From Kaistella jeonii (GTDB lineage: Bacteria; Bacteroidota; Bacteroidia; Flavobacteriales; Weeksellaceae): DNA of 64,000 nt. The stretch is taken from NCBI RefSeq assembly GCF_000812865.1, contig NZ_JSYL01000009.1:1-64000 (forward strand), in the 5' to 3' direction. Positions 24,693 to 32,633 of this stretch are shown in pieces; the first letter of the stretch is position 1, and the number at the start of each line of letters is the position of its first letter. Below the pieces are notes generated by a model. It was given only the letters and a program-made list of their open reading frames with translations. It ran no database searches and had not been told where the DNA came from. The translations under genes and the position numbers were made by a program.

Positions 24693-25895
24693 ATGGAACA
24701 ATTTAATGCCGCAAATAATATTCAGGATCTTCAATATTTTGGAGAATTTGGTGGAGTAAACCCCTCTATTTCAGACAGTTCAACGTACACTTTCCTTTCT
24801 GCAAAAACAATGTTTGATACTTTTGAAGGAAACACAGAAGGTTGCTATTTATATTCCCGCCATTCAACGCCGAGCAACCTTTACTTAAGCGAAGCTTTGG
24901 CACAAATGGAAGGTACAGAAAGTGCAAACGTAACCGCTTCCGGAATGGGTGCAATCACCTCTACCTTGCTTCAAATCTGCAAAGGTGGTGATCATATTAT
25001 TTCAAGTCGAACTATTTATGGTGGAACTTATGCGTTCATGAAAAACTTTCTGCCCGGTTATAATATTAAAACTTCATTTGTTGACATTACCGATTTATCA
25101 GCAGTTGAAAAAGCCATTACTGAAAGTACGAAAGTTCTATTTTGCGAAACCGTAAGTAATCCACTTTTAGAAATTGCCGACCTTCGTGAACTTTCAAAAT
25201 TGGCAAAAAAGCATAATTTGAAATTGATCGTTGACAATACTTTTTCTCCACTCTCCATTTCTCCCCAAACTTTAGGAACAGATATTACGATTCACAGTTT
25301 AACGAAATTCATCAATGGAAGTAGCGATGCAGTTGCAGGAGTTGTTTGTGCTTCTACTCAATTTATCAATGATTTAAAAGATGTAAATTCTGGAGCTTGT
25401 ATGTTGCTTGGACCAACTTTGGACAGTTTTCGGGCGGCAAGTATTTTGAAAAATTTAAGAACCCTTCATATCAGAATGAAGAAACATAGCGAAAACGCAC
25501 AATATTTGGCAGAACAATTTGAAAAAGATGGATTGTCTGTAAAATATCCAGGATTGCCAAGTCACAAACAACATGAACTTTTCAAAAGCATGATGAATGC
25601 AGAATACGGTTTTGGTGGTTTATTGACTTTGGACGTAAAAACTATGGAAAAAGCGAATGAACTAATGGAATTGATGCAGAAAGAAAACTTAGGTTATCTA
25701 GCGGTAAGTCTTGGTTTCTATAAAACATTATTCTCCTGTTCAGGAAGTTCAACTTCATCAGAAATACCGGAAGCTGAACAAAAAGAGATGGGACTATCGC
25801 AAGGTTTGATCCGGATGTCGGTTGGTTTAGATCATGACATTAAAAGGACTTATTCAAAAATGAAATGGTGCATGGAGCAGGTTGGAGTTTTGTAA
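24693..25895 (+). CDS. Methionine gamma-lyase-like PLP enzyme (Cys/Met metabolism family)
   Basis: 400 residues of PLP fold type I: YSRHSTPSN, TASGMGAITSTLLQIC, PLP lysine in SLTKF, substrate-binding GLSQGLIRMSVGLDH. Members cleave methionine to methanethiol, ammonia and 2-oxobutyrate or act on cystathionine. The Cys that marks classical methionine gamma-lyases (Cys116 in Pseudomonas) is Gly here (TIYGGTYAF), so specificity is uncertain. A separate cystathionine gamma-synthase family gene occurs at 61964, and the divergent Lrp regulator points to amino-acid catabolism rather than synthesis. Confidence 0.75.
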   Translation: MEQFNAANNIQDLQYFGEFGGVNPSISDSSTYTFLSAKTMFDTFEGNTEGCYLYSRHSTPSNLYLSEALAQMEGTESANVTASGMGAITSTLLQICKGGDHIISSRTIYGGTYAFMKNFLPGYNIKTSFVDITDLSAVEKAITESTKVLFCETVSNPLLEIADLRELSKLAKKHNLKLIVDNTFSPLSISPQTLGTDITIHSLTKFINGSSDAVAGVVCASTQFINDLKDVNSGACMLLGPTLDSFRAASILKNLRTLHIRMKKHSENAQYLAEQFEKDGLSVKYPGLPSHKQHELFKSMMNAEYGFGGLLTLDVKTMEKANELMELMQKENLGYLAVSLGFYKTLFSCSGSSTSSEIPEAEQKEMGLSQGLIRMSVGLDHDIKRTYSKMKWCMEQVGVL

Positions 25896-25933
25896 AAATT
25901 TTTAGAAAATTTCTAAATGAAATAAATAATTGA

Positions 25934-25966
25934 AAAAGACTTCATAACGAAGTCTTTTTGTTTTTT
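25934..25966. terminator. Bidirectional terminator between methionine gamma-lyase-like gene and purE
   Basis: AAAAAGACTTC (25934-25944) pairs perfectly with GAAGTCTTTTT (25950-25960) around ATAAC, with a T run after it. It sits between converging genes. Confidence 0.88.
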
Positions 25967-25984
25967 GTCAAATTTGAAAACTTG

Positions 25985-26485
25985 CTAGTCAAAACTATTC
26001 GGATGTTTCTTTTGAATTTCTGAAACCGTTCCCAAGACTTTATCTTTTAAAGAATTCTGATAAATTTCTAATTTTTTTGAAACTTCTTCATCGGAACTTC
26101 CAATAATTTTTGCGGCTAAAATACCGGCATTCATTGCACCATTTAAAGCAACCGTCGCCACAGGAATTCCAGACGGCATCTGTAAGATGGAAAGCACAGA
26201 ATCCCAACCATCGATTGAATTGGAGGATAAAATTGGAACGCCGATCACGGGTAAAGTAGTGCAACTTGCAACCATTCCAGGAAGATGGGCCGCTCCACCT
26301 GCGCCGGCAATAATCACTTTCAAACCACGGGATTTTGCAGTTTTTGCATAATCGAACATTCTTTCCGGAGTTCGGTGTGCAGAAACTACTGTTAATTCAT
26401 AAGGAATTTGCAGAGATTTCAGAAAATCTGCTGCCTGTTCCATGATTGCCAAATCGCTCTGACTTCCCATTACTATTCCGACCAT
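25985..26485 (-). CDS. purE: N5-carboxyaminoimidazole ribonucleotide mutase
   Basis: 166 residues, the usual class I PurE length. Active-site motifs GSQSDLAIM, SAHRTPERM, AGAGGAAHLPGM, VPILSSNSIDGWDSVLSI and MPSGIPVATVALNGAMNAG are intact. It rearranges N5-CAIR to CAIR in purine synthesis. Its partner purK is on the same strand but 4.4 kb upstream with unrelated genes between. Confidence 0.96.
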   Translation of the reverse strand: MVGIVMGSQSDLAIMEQAADFLKSLQIPYELTVVSAHRTPERMFDYAKTAKSRGLKVIIAGAGGAAHLPGMVASCTTLPVIGVPILSSNSIDGWDSVLSILQMPSGIPVATVALNGAMNAGILAAKIIGSSDEEVSKKLEIYQNSLKDKVLGTVSEIQKKHPNSFD

Positions 26486-26635
26486 TTTAATATAAATTTT
26501 AAGGTTTAAAGTTAAGAAAATTTAGGTGTTTTGAAAGATTAACAACGATTTCCTTCAGAAAGAAAACTGTAATTCACTATTTTGATTTTTAGAAATCTGA
26601 AAGAAAATAAAACTTTGTTACTTTTTGGTTGAAAA

Positions 26636-27802
26636 CTAAGAATCTGCAATCGAATTCGCGACCCAAAATCCTGTACTGAAACAAGCCTGCAAAAGATAAC
26701 CGCCAGTTGGTGCTTCCCAGTCGATCATTTCTCCCGCGCAATACACATTGGGGAAATTTTTCAATTCTAAATTTGAATTTAAAGCCGAAAAAGCAACGCC
26801 GCCCGCAGTAGAAATCACCTCATCAATGGGTCTGTAACTTAAAACTTCAATCGGAAATTTCTTGATGGTTTTTGCGAGATTTTCGATATTAAGATAACTT
26901 TCCTTATCCAATGTTTTTAGAAGATTAATTGCGGTCGTAGGTAATTTTAAATTTCTTTTTAAAACCGAACTTATTTTTGCGGTTCCATTTAATTGTTCGA
27001 AAATTTCAACTTCTGATAAGTTGGGCTTTAAATCAATATTGATGGTTACAGGAAAATCATGTTTTCTTGTAAAACGGTTCATGTAATAAATAGGACTTCC
27101 TTCAATGCCGTATTTTGTAAAAACTACTTCGCCAATTTTTGAGTTCTCCTCAAAAGAAACTTTGATATTCTTTAAATATTGACCTTGTAATTGATGAAAG
27201 GGAACATCCGTATTGTAACCTGAATTAGCTGATTCTAAAGGTGTTATTTCAATGTTTTTCTGAGATAATGTTTCTACCCATTTTGCATCAGAACCGGTTT
27301 TTTTCCAAGAACCGCCGCCCATTGCCAGAATTAATTTTGAATATTTAATGGAAATATCTTCACCATTATTTTTTAGATAAACTTTAGAATCATCAAAATC
27401 TAGGAATGTATGCTCGTAATGAATGGTAACGCCGAGCTTCTCCAACTCATCTAGCCAAGCTTTTAAAACCTGAATTGGTTTAAAGTTTTTGGTGGGAAAT
27501 ATTTTACCTGAACTTCCGACATACGTTGTTATTCCCATATCTGAAAGCCATTGAATCACTTTTTGATTATCGAAAGTTTTTACAATTTCCTGAATCTCTT
27601 CAGCTTCATATTTTTTTACAAAAGATTCTAATTCTTCACTGTGCGTCAAATTAAATCCACCGTTTCCTGCGACTAAAAATTTTCTCGCGGCCGCTTTATT
27701 CTGCTCATAAACGTGAACTTTGAAACCTTTCAAAGCTAACTGTTGAGCTGCCATTAATCCAGCCGGACCTGCACCAATAATGATAATTTGATCTTCTTGC
27801 AT
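26636..27802 (-). CDS. BaiN / HI0933-like FAD flavoprotein (TIGR03862 type)
   Basis: About 388 residues. N-terminal FAD-binding Rossmann motif IIIGAGPAGLMAAQQLA, then KFLVAGNGGFNLTH, LAMGGGSWKKTGSDAKW, the SYRPIDEVISTAGGV block and the C-terminal FAD contact CAGEMIDWEAPTGGYLLQACFSTG. These match the HI0933/BaiN family of NAD(P)/FAD-dependent oxidoreductases; physiological substrate not established. ATG at 27802 is used because the longer frame starts at a TTG that lies inside the -7 box. Confidence 0.82.
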   Translation of the reverse strand: MQEDQIIIIGAGPAGLMAAQQLALKGFKVHVYEQNKAAARKFLVAGNGGFNLTHSEELESFVKKYEAEEIQEIVKTFDNQKVIQWLSDMGITTYVGSSGKIFPTKNFKPIQVLKAWLDELEKLGVTIHYEHTFLDFDDSKVYLKNNGEDISIKYSKLILAMGGGSWKKTGSDAKWVETLSQKNIEITPLESANSGYNTDVPFHQLQGQYLKNIKVSFEENSKIGEVVFTKYGIEGSPIYYMNRFTRKHDFPVTINIDLKPNLSEVEIFEQLNGTAKISSVLKRNLKLPTTAINLLKTLDKESYLNIENLAKTIKKFPIEVLSYRPIDEVISTAGGVAFSALNSNLELKNFPNVYCAGEMIDWEAPTGGYLLQACFSTGFWVANSIADS

Positions 27803-27808
27803 AAGCTG

Positions 27809-27816
27809 CAAAAGTA
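27809..27816 (-). promoter_or_regulatory. -7 box close to the flavoprotein start
   Basis: Minus-strand TACTTTTG fits TAnnTTTG and ends 6 nt before the ATG at 27802, predicting an untranslated leader of about 2 nt. Confidence 0.5.
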
Positions 27817-27943
27817 CGCATTTAGTTTTTCGGTTCAGATGATATCATGAACCTGCGTTTTAAACCAGGAAAATAGTAATTACCAAGAACGTACGAATTT
27901 TCTTTCAAAATATATTTTAACCTATTCCTGAATTCGTGACTGA

Positions 27944-28414
27944 TTATTTCCAATTTTTAAAAGGTGAAAGCGTCAGATTTGAATTGTAATATTTTTCATC
28001 GCCAGTAACGTCTTCTCCAATCCAATTTGGAATACTGAACTTTTCATCTTCACTTTTCAGTTCAATTTCAGCAACGATCAATCCTTCATTCTTTCCTGAA
28101 AACACATCAACTTCCCAAATATGATTGTCAATAGAAATTTTATATCTGATTTTTGAAAGTTCAGAAATTGCAAATTGATCCAGCAATTCTTTGGCTTCTT
28201 CAAACGGAATTTCATATTCATATTCCGCTCTGGTTGCGCCAACCGAAATTCCTTTGATGGTTAGAAACCCTTTGTCCGAAGTTTGCCGAACGCGAATTGT
28301 TTTATGAGGATCAGTCAACAAATAACCTTGTCTGTAAAATTCTCCCACAGGTTTTTCTAATTGCTGCCATTGAGCGTGATCGACCACAAATTTTCTTTCT
28401 ATTTCTACTCCCAT
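27944..28414 (-). CDS. CYTH-domain protein (triphosphate tunnel metalloenzyme)
   Basis: 156 residues beginning with the family signature ExExK as EIERKF (residues 4-9), followed by alternating strands with conserved charged residues (TIRVRQTSDKGFLTIKG, YEYEIPFEEAKELL, KIRYKI, WEVDVFSGKNEGLIVAEIEL). This is the CYTH tunnel fold, whose bacterial members hydrolyse inorganic triphosphate or nucleoside triphosphates. Substrate not assigned here. Confidence 0.88.
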   Translation of the reverse strand: MGVEIERKFVVDHAQWQQLEKPVGEFYRQGYLLTDPHKTIRVRQTSDKGFLTIKGISVGATRAEYEYEIPFEEAKELLDQFAISELSKIRYKISIDNHIWEVDVFSGKNEGLIVAEIELKSEDEKFSIPNWIGEDVTGDEKYYNSNLTLSPFKNWK

Positions 28415-28537
28415 CCTATCATTAATATATTTTTGAAACTTCTTTTTCTATGCATACAAATTACACAAAATGCACTAATATGTCCAACGTTATTTCAAAT
28501 ATTTCCAAAAGTCAGTGGTCATTGCATTCATAAAATC

Positions 28538-28545
28538 TACCTTTG
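28538..28545 (+). promoter_or_regulatory. -7 box of the EamA transporter gene
   Basis: TACCTTTG fits TAnnTTTG, leaving a leader of about 55 nt to the ATG at 28605. Confidence 0.45.
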
Positions 28546-28604
28546 CACCAGTCTAGAAATCAGTATTTTTTACCTGAATTCATCTCAAATCACGTCAACT
28601 TTCT

Positions 28605-29504
28605 ATGTTCAAAGATTCCAAATTAGTTCTCGCCATCATCACCGTCGCTTTAGTTTGGGGTACGACTTTCCTGGGAATCCGAGTGGCAGTTGAAACAATT
28701 CCACCTTGGTTTGTCGCTGGAATTCGTCAGTTTTTAGCCGGAATTATATTATTACTCGTTCTTCTATTTTCCAAAAAACTAAAATGGATCGGCTGGAAAA
28801 ATTTCTTGAACCAGATCATTCTCGCTTCTTTAATGTTGATCGTCGCAAATGGAATGACGACCGTTGCCGAAAAACATTTGACAAGCAGTTTAGCGTCTTT
28901 GATCAGTTCAACTTCTCCGCTTCTCGTTTTTCTTCTGAGTATCATATTCAGCATGCAAAAATTCAGCATTCGCGGTTTAGTCGGAGTTTTGATCGGCTTC
29001 TCGGGAATTTTACTGATTTTCAAAGATGGTTTAGAAGATCTCCTCAATTTGGAATATCGAATGGGAATTATTTTTATGTTTATAGCGATTTTTGGTTGGG
29101 CTTTCGGAACAATTTTCAGCAAAAAAAGCCATCAACAACCCCAAAACATTTCCTTAAATCTCTTTTATCAATTCAGTTTCGCTGGGATCGTTCAGATTAT
29201 TTTCGGATTTCTTTTTTCTGATCAGATCAACTTTGCGATGTGGAGTTTCAAAAGCATGTTCGCAACTGTTTATCTCGCAATTTTCGGGTCTGTTATCGCA
29301 TTCTTCGCCTTTCACTTTGCTTTGAAAAAAATTACGCCGACACAGATTTCCATCCTTTCTTATGTGAATACCATTATCGCGATTTTCCTGGGTTGGCTGA
29401 TTCTCGACGAACCGATTTCCTTCACTTTTATCATGGCGACCGTCTTAATTATTTGTGGAGTTTTCATCACGAATTACAAACCGGGAATGTTTAAAAGAGT
29501 TTAA
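28605..29504 (+). CDS. EamA (DMT superfamily) transporter
   Basis: 299 residues with about ten predicted membrane helices in two EamA halves (VALVWGTTFLGIRVAVETIPPW in the first; FGSVIAFFAFHFALKKITPTQISILSYVNTIIAIFLGWLILDEP in the second). Family members export amino acids or other small metabolites across the inner membrane; substrate unknown. Followed within 13 bp by copy B of the structured repeat. Confidence 0.88.
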   Translation: MFKDSKLVLAIITVALVWGTTFLGIRVAVETIPPWFVAGIRQFLAGIILLLVLLFSKKLKWIGWKNFLNQIILASLMLIVANGMTTVAEKHLTSSLASLISSTSPLLVFLLSIIFSMQKFSIRGLVGVLIGFSGILLIFKDGLEDLLNLEYRMGIIFMFIAIFGWAFGTIFSKKSHQQPQNISLNLFYQFSFAGIVQIIFGFLFSDQINFAMWSFKSMFATVYLAIFGSVIAFFAFHFALKKITPTQISILSYVNTIIAIFLGWLILDEPISFTFIMATVLIICGVFITNYKPGMFKRV

Positions 29505-29516
29505 ATTATTTTTTGG

Positions 29517-29611
29517 GCGCCTTCATCCATCTTCCACTCCCGCTTTTTTTATTCGCAGCTTCGACTTCGTTCAGCTACCAATAAAAAAGAGCTTCGTTCA
29601 AGCTGGGGCGC
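29517..29611 (-). repeat. Structured intergenic repeat, copy B
   Basis: 95 bp closed by GCGCC (29517-29521) / GGCGC (29607-29611). In minus orientation it shares with copies C and D the blocks TTGAACG.AGCTCTTTTTT and AAAAAAGCGGGAGTGGAAG. Its central loop is longer and carries an AGCT-based hairpin. It begins 12 bp behind the EamA stop. Confidence 0.75.
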
Positions 29612-29712
29612 AATTATTTTCATTTTTCACAATTCTTTCAAATCAGCAAAATAATTTCTCTCCGAAAACTCAAAAAACACAATCCACATTTCACAATAAA
29701 ACTTTAACGTCG

Positions 29713-29720
29713 TACCTTTG
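29713..29720 (+). promoter_or_regulatory. -7 box immediately before ypdA
   Basis: TACCTTTG fits TAnnTTTG and ends 4 nt before the ATG at 29725; predicts a leaderless mRNA and rules out the longer upstream frame. Confidence 0.6.
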
Positions 29721-29724
29721 TTCC

Positions 29725-30711
29725 ATGGAAATTTTAGATATTCTCATCATCGGAGCCGGTCCAATCGGACTAAACTGTGCTCTTGAAGCCCAAAAAAATA
29801 ACCTCACTTATTTAATTATAGAAAAAGGAACCATCGTTAATTCGCTCTACAATTACCCTTTGTATATGCGGTTTTTTTCCACCGCCGAAAAACTCGAGAT
29901 CGCTGAAATTCCTTTCATCACAACTGCTCCAAAACCTGGGCGACAAGATGCATTAGAATATTATCAGGGAATCGCACGGCAAAAAGAAATGCACCTTAAT
30001 CTTTACGAAAAAGTTCTGAACGTTACCAAAACCAACGATATTTTTGAAATTGAAACTTCAAAATCAAAATATCTGGCAAAAAATGTAATTATTTCCACCG
30101 GATTTTATGACATTCCAAATATGATGAACGTTCCGGGCGAACACTTAGAAAAAGTAAAACACTATTATACCGAACCTTATCCTTACGCACAACAGAAAAT
30201 TGTAGTCGTTGGTTCTAGCAATTCTGCAGTTGATGCAGCTTTAGAAACCTACAGAAAAGGTGCGGAAGTTACCATGATCATTCGTCATTCAGACATTTCA
30301 AAAAGTGTAAAATATTGGGTAAAACCTGATATTGAAAACCGTATTGCTGAAGGAAGTATTGCCGCACATTTTAATTCAGAATTGATCGAAATTAAAGAAA
30401 ACTCCGTCCTTTTTAAAGATGAAAAAGGAGAAACTCACGAAATTGAAAACGATTTTGTTTTGGCAATGACGGGTTATCTTCCAGATTTTGATTTCTTGAG
30501 AAACACCGGAATCGATTTGCGGGGAGAACATTTAAATCCTTTCTACGATCCTGAAACAATGGAAACGAATATTCCAAATCTCTACTTAGCGGGAGTTGTT
30601 TGTGGTGGAAAAGACACGCATCTTTGGTTTATAGAAACCTCCAGAATTCATGCGGATATTATTATTAAGAATATTCTTAAATCAAAAACCACAAAAGGCA
30701 CAAAAGTTTAA
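29725..30711 (+). CDS. ypdA: YpdA-family bacillithiol disulfide reductase
   Basis: 328 residues, thioredoxin-reductase-like flavoprotein: FAD motif IIGAGPIGLNC, YNYPLYMRFFSTAEKLEIAEIPF (a YpdA hallmark), NADPH motif VVVGSSNSAVDAAL, and AMTGYLPDFDFL. There is no CxxC pair, as expected for YpdA. In Firmicutes the active Cys is at position 14 (GPCG); here residue 14 is Ile and a Cys lies at 18. YpdA keeps bacillithiol or its protein adducts reduced. A longer frame from 29455 crosses repeat copy B and is rejected. The last codons (KTTKGTKV) lie in one arm of an inverted repeat. Confidence 0.85.
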   Translation: MEILDILIIGAGPIGLNCALEAQKNNLTYLIIEKGTIVNSLYNYPLYMRFFSTAEKLEIAEIPFITTAPKPGRQDALEYYQGIARQKEMHLNLYEKVLNVTKTNDIFEIETSKSKYLAKNVIISTGFYDIPNMMNVPGEHLEKVKHYYTEPYPYAQQKIVVVGSSNSAVDAALETYRKGAEVTMIIRHSDISKSVKYWVKPDIENRIAEGSIAAHFNSELIEIKENSVLFKDEKGETHEIENDFVLAMTGYLPDFDFLRNTGIDLRGEHLNPFYDPETMETNIPNLYLAGVVCGGKDTHLWFIETSRIHADIIIKNILKSKTTKGTKV

Positions 30712-30811
30712 GAAACATTAACTTCTTTTTAAAGACAAAATAAGCATTCCGCACCTTTTTATCACTTTAAAAGGCATTCTTTAAACTCTTTCTTTTGTGA
30801 CTTTTGTGGTT
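30687..30811. repeat. Inverted-repeat element at the 3' end of ypdA
   Basis: Arms of 20 bp, 30687-30706 (AACCACAAAAGGCACAAAAG) and 30792-30811 (complement, one mismatch), enclose 85 bp. The left arm encodes the last residues of YpdA. The right arm is followed by a T run (30814-30820), so the whole may act as a terminator, or be a small mobile element with terminal repeats. No transposase. Confidence 0.6.
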
Positions 30812-30860
30812 AATTTTTTTATAATTTAAGTTGATTATTTAAAAACTTGAAACCCGCTAT

Positions 30861-31970
30861 TTAAGAAACGACTTTCACCAAAGATTTTATTGAAATCAAT
30901 TGCTCCAGAAGTTCTTCCCGGGAATTCGCCAAAACATTGATATGTCCCATTTTTCTTCCGGGTTTTGTGTCGCCTTTTCCGTAGAGATGAACGTAAGTAT
31001 TCGGCAATTTCAGAACTTCTTCTAAACCTTCATATTTTACTGTTCCGATGAAATTTTCTTCGCCAACCAAGTTCAGCATTCCTGAAAATCCTAAAGAGGA
31101 AGTATCGGCAAGCGGAAGATTTTTCAAAACACGGTAAACCTGTTCAAATTGGGAATTTGCATTTCCTTCCTGCGTTTGATGTCCGGAATTATGCAGGCGC
31201 GGCGCAGTTTCATTCACCCAAACTTTTCCGTCTTTATCAAGAAATAATTCGATGGCAAATAAACCTTCAGAATTGGCAGCATTCATAAATTTTTGTGCGA
31301 TCTTGTCAATCTGAATTTGAATATCTTCAGAAATCTGAGTTGGCGAAATATTAAAATCGAGCAAATTTAATTTCGGGTCTGCAACCATTTCTGTGACAGG
31401 AAAACTTTTGATTTCACCACGTTTATTTTTAGCAATAATTAAAGACAGTTCTTTATCGATATCTACCAAATTTTCTAAAACTGAAGGTTCATCCCACATA
31501 TTAATTAAATCATTTTCATCTTTAATAACTTGAACGCCTTTCCCGTCATAACCGCCGGTATTCAATTTCTGAACAAAAGGAAAACCGATGACAATTTCTT
31601 CTTCTCTCGACAGAATAATCTGAAAATTTGGGCTAGGAATTTGGAACTCATCATAAAACTGTTTCTGCAAAATTTTCTGCTGAATAATTTTAATGATCTT
31701 AGAATTTGGAATTACCTTTACTCCCTGATTTTCAAGCGCTTCCAAACCCTCAACATTGACATGCTCAATTTCAATAGAAACCACGTCTTTGTCTTTTCCA
31801 AAATCGATAACATCTTGTTTATCGTTGAAATTTCCTTGAGTGAAATAAGAAATATTTGCGCAGGAACAATCTGCATTGGGATCGAGCGTATAAAATTCGT
31901 CATCATATTTCAAAGCTTCCTGAATTAACATTCGCCCCAATTGTCCGCCGCCTAAAATTCCAATTTTCAT
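30861..31970 (-). CDS. purK: 5-(carboxyamino)imidazole ribonucleotide synthase
   Basis: 369 residues, ATP-grasp fold: N-terminal GILGGGQLGRMLIQEALKYD, the glycine-rich NTGGYDGKGVQV loop, ELSLIIAKNKRGEI and the metal-binding WVNETAPRLHNSGHQTQE. It carboxylates AIR to N5-CAIR with ATP and bicarbonate, feeding PurE. Its ATG lies 2 bp behind the stop of the DUF1543 gene, so the two are an operon. Confidence 0.95.
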   Translation of the reverse strand: MKIGILGGGQLGRMLIQEALKYDDEFYTLDPNADCSCANISYFTQGNFNDKQDVIDFGKDKDVVSIEIEHVNVEGLEALENQGVKVIPNSKIIKIIQQKILQKQFYDEFQIPSPNFQIILSREEEIVIGFPFVQKLNTGGYDGKGVQVIKDENDLINMWDEPSVLENLVDIDKELSLIIAKNKRGEIKSFPVTEMVADPKLNLLDFNISPTQISEDIQIQIDKIAQKFMNAANSEGLFAIELFLDKDGKVWVNETAPRLHNSGHQTQEGNANSQFEQVYRVLKNLPLADTSSLGFSGMLNLVGEENFIGTVKYEGLEEVLKLPNTYVHLYGKGDTKPGRKMGHINVLANSREELLEQLISIKSLVKVVS

Positions 31971-31972
31971 AT

Positions 31973-32524
31973 TTACTTTAATTTACTGATTGCTAAATAT
32001 CCAATGAAGGTGAAATTCTCCTGATTTTCACTTTCTGTTTTTTCTAAAATAATGGAATATTTTTCCTTCATTATCAAAGGTAAAATATCATTTACTTTGA
32101 AAATATCATCGATATCCACTCCGTGTTTATCATCAATATGACTCACTGCTTCGGGAAATCCCATGGTTTTATAGAATTCCGTTTTTTTAACTCTTCGAAT
32201 AATTTTAGACATCGACTGGTCGACCATTAAAATTTGTTCATGAAGTTCCTCAAATTGTCCTCTCTTGTAACCGCCGAGATTAATAAAGAAAAGATGATTC
32301 TCCGGAATGTCAGAATTTTTCTCTACGATTTTCACTTCGAAACCATCAACAAATTGAACTTCTTTGTAACCGTCGATATGGATTTTTCCTTTCGCTTCGG
32401 GCCAGAATTTTTTCATATCCGGAATTAGATCTTTCAGATTTTCAGCGATACCGAAGAAGACATCGTGCTGTTCTATATTTCTACCGATTGGCGTTGCACC
32501 GAGATTGACGTAAAATAATTTCAT
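31973..32524 (-). CDS. DUF1543 domain-containing protein
   Basis: 183 residues, cytosolic, matching DUF1543 (MKLFYVNLGATPIGRNIEQHD; HLFFINLGGYKRGQFEELHEQ; ATG start at residue 6 of the longer frame, which begins inside the -7 box). Function unknown. The tight 2-bp junction with purK suggests co-expression, not necessarily related function. Confidence 0.78.
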   Translation of the reverse strand: MKLFYVNLGATPIGRNIEQHDVFFGIAENLKDLIPDMKKFWPEAKGKIHIDGYKEVQFVDGFEVKIVEKNSDIPENHLFFINLGGYKRGQFEELHEQILMVDQSMSKIIRRVKKTEFYKTMGFPEAVSHIDDKHGVDIDDIFKVNDILPLIMKEKYSIILEKTESENQENFTFIGYLAISKLK

Positions 32525-32536
32525 AGTTGAAAAAAA

Positions 32537-32544
32537 CAAAAATA
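32537..32544 (-). promoter_or_regulatory. -7 box of the DUF1543-purK operon
   Basis: Minus-strand TATTTTTG fits TAnnTTTG, 12 nt before the ATG at 32524; it overlaps the alternative start at 32539 and excludes it. Confidence 0.55.
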
Positions 32545-32621
32545 CAATTTATAAAAATTCCAGATATCAGTTTACTCCTTATTTTTGATGCTTAAAATTT
32601 CTTTAAACTATTCAAAATTCT

Positions 32622-32629
32622 TAAATTTG
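32622..32629 (+). promoter_or_regulatory. -7 box immediately before the TSUP gene
   Basis: TAAATTTG fits TAnnTTTG and ends 4 nt before ATG at 32634; predicts a leaderless mRNA. Confidence 0.5.
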
Positions 32630-32633
32630 TGAA

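Noticed and set aside
28706-29221. 171-residue frame inside the EamA gene
   Set aside because: Out-of-frame shadow of a clear transporter gene, rich in Phe/Arg/Ser as expected for a shifted frame.
29455-29724. 90-residue N-terminal extension of YpdA
   Set aside because: It crosses repeat copy B, is not protein-like, and a TAnnTTTG box lies directly before the ATG that matches family starts.
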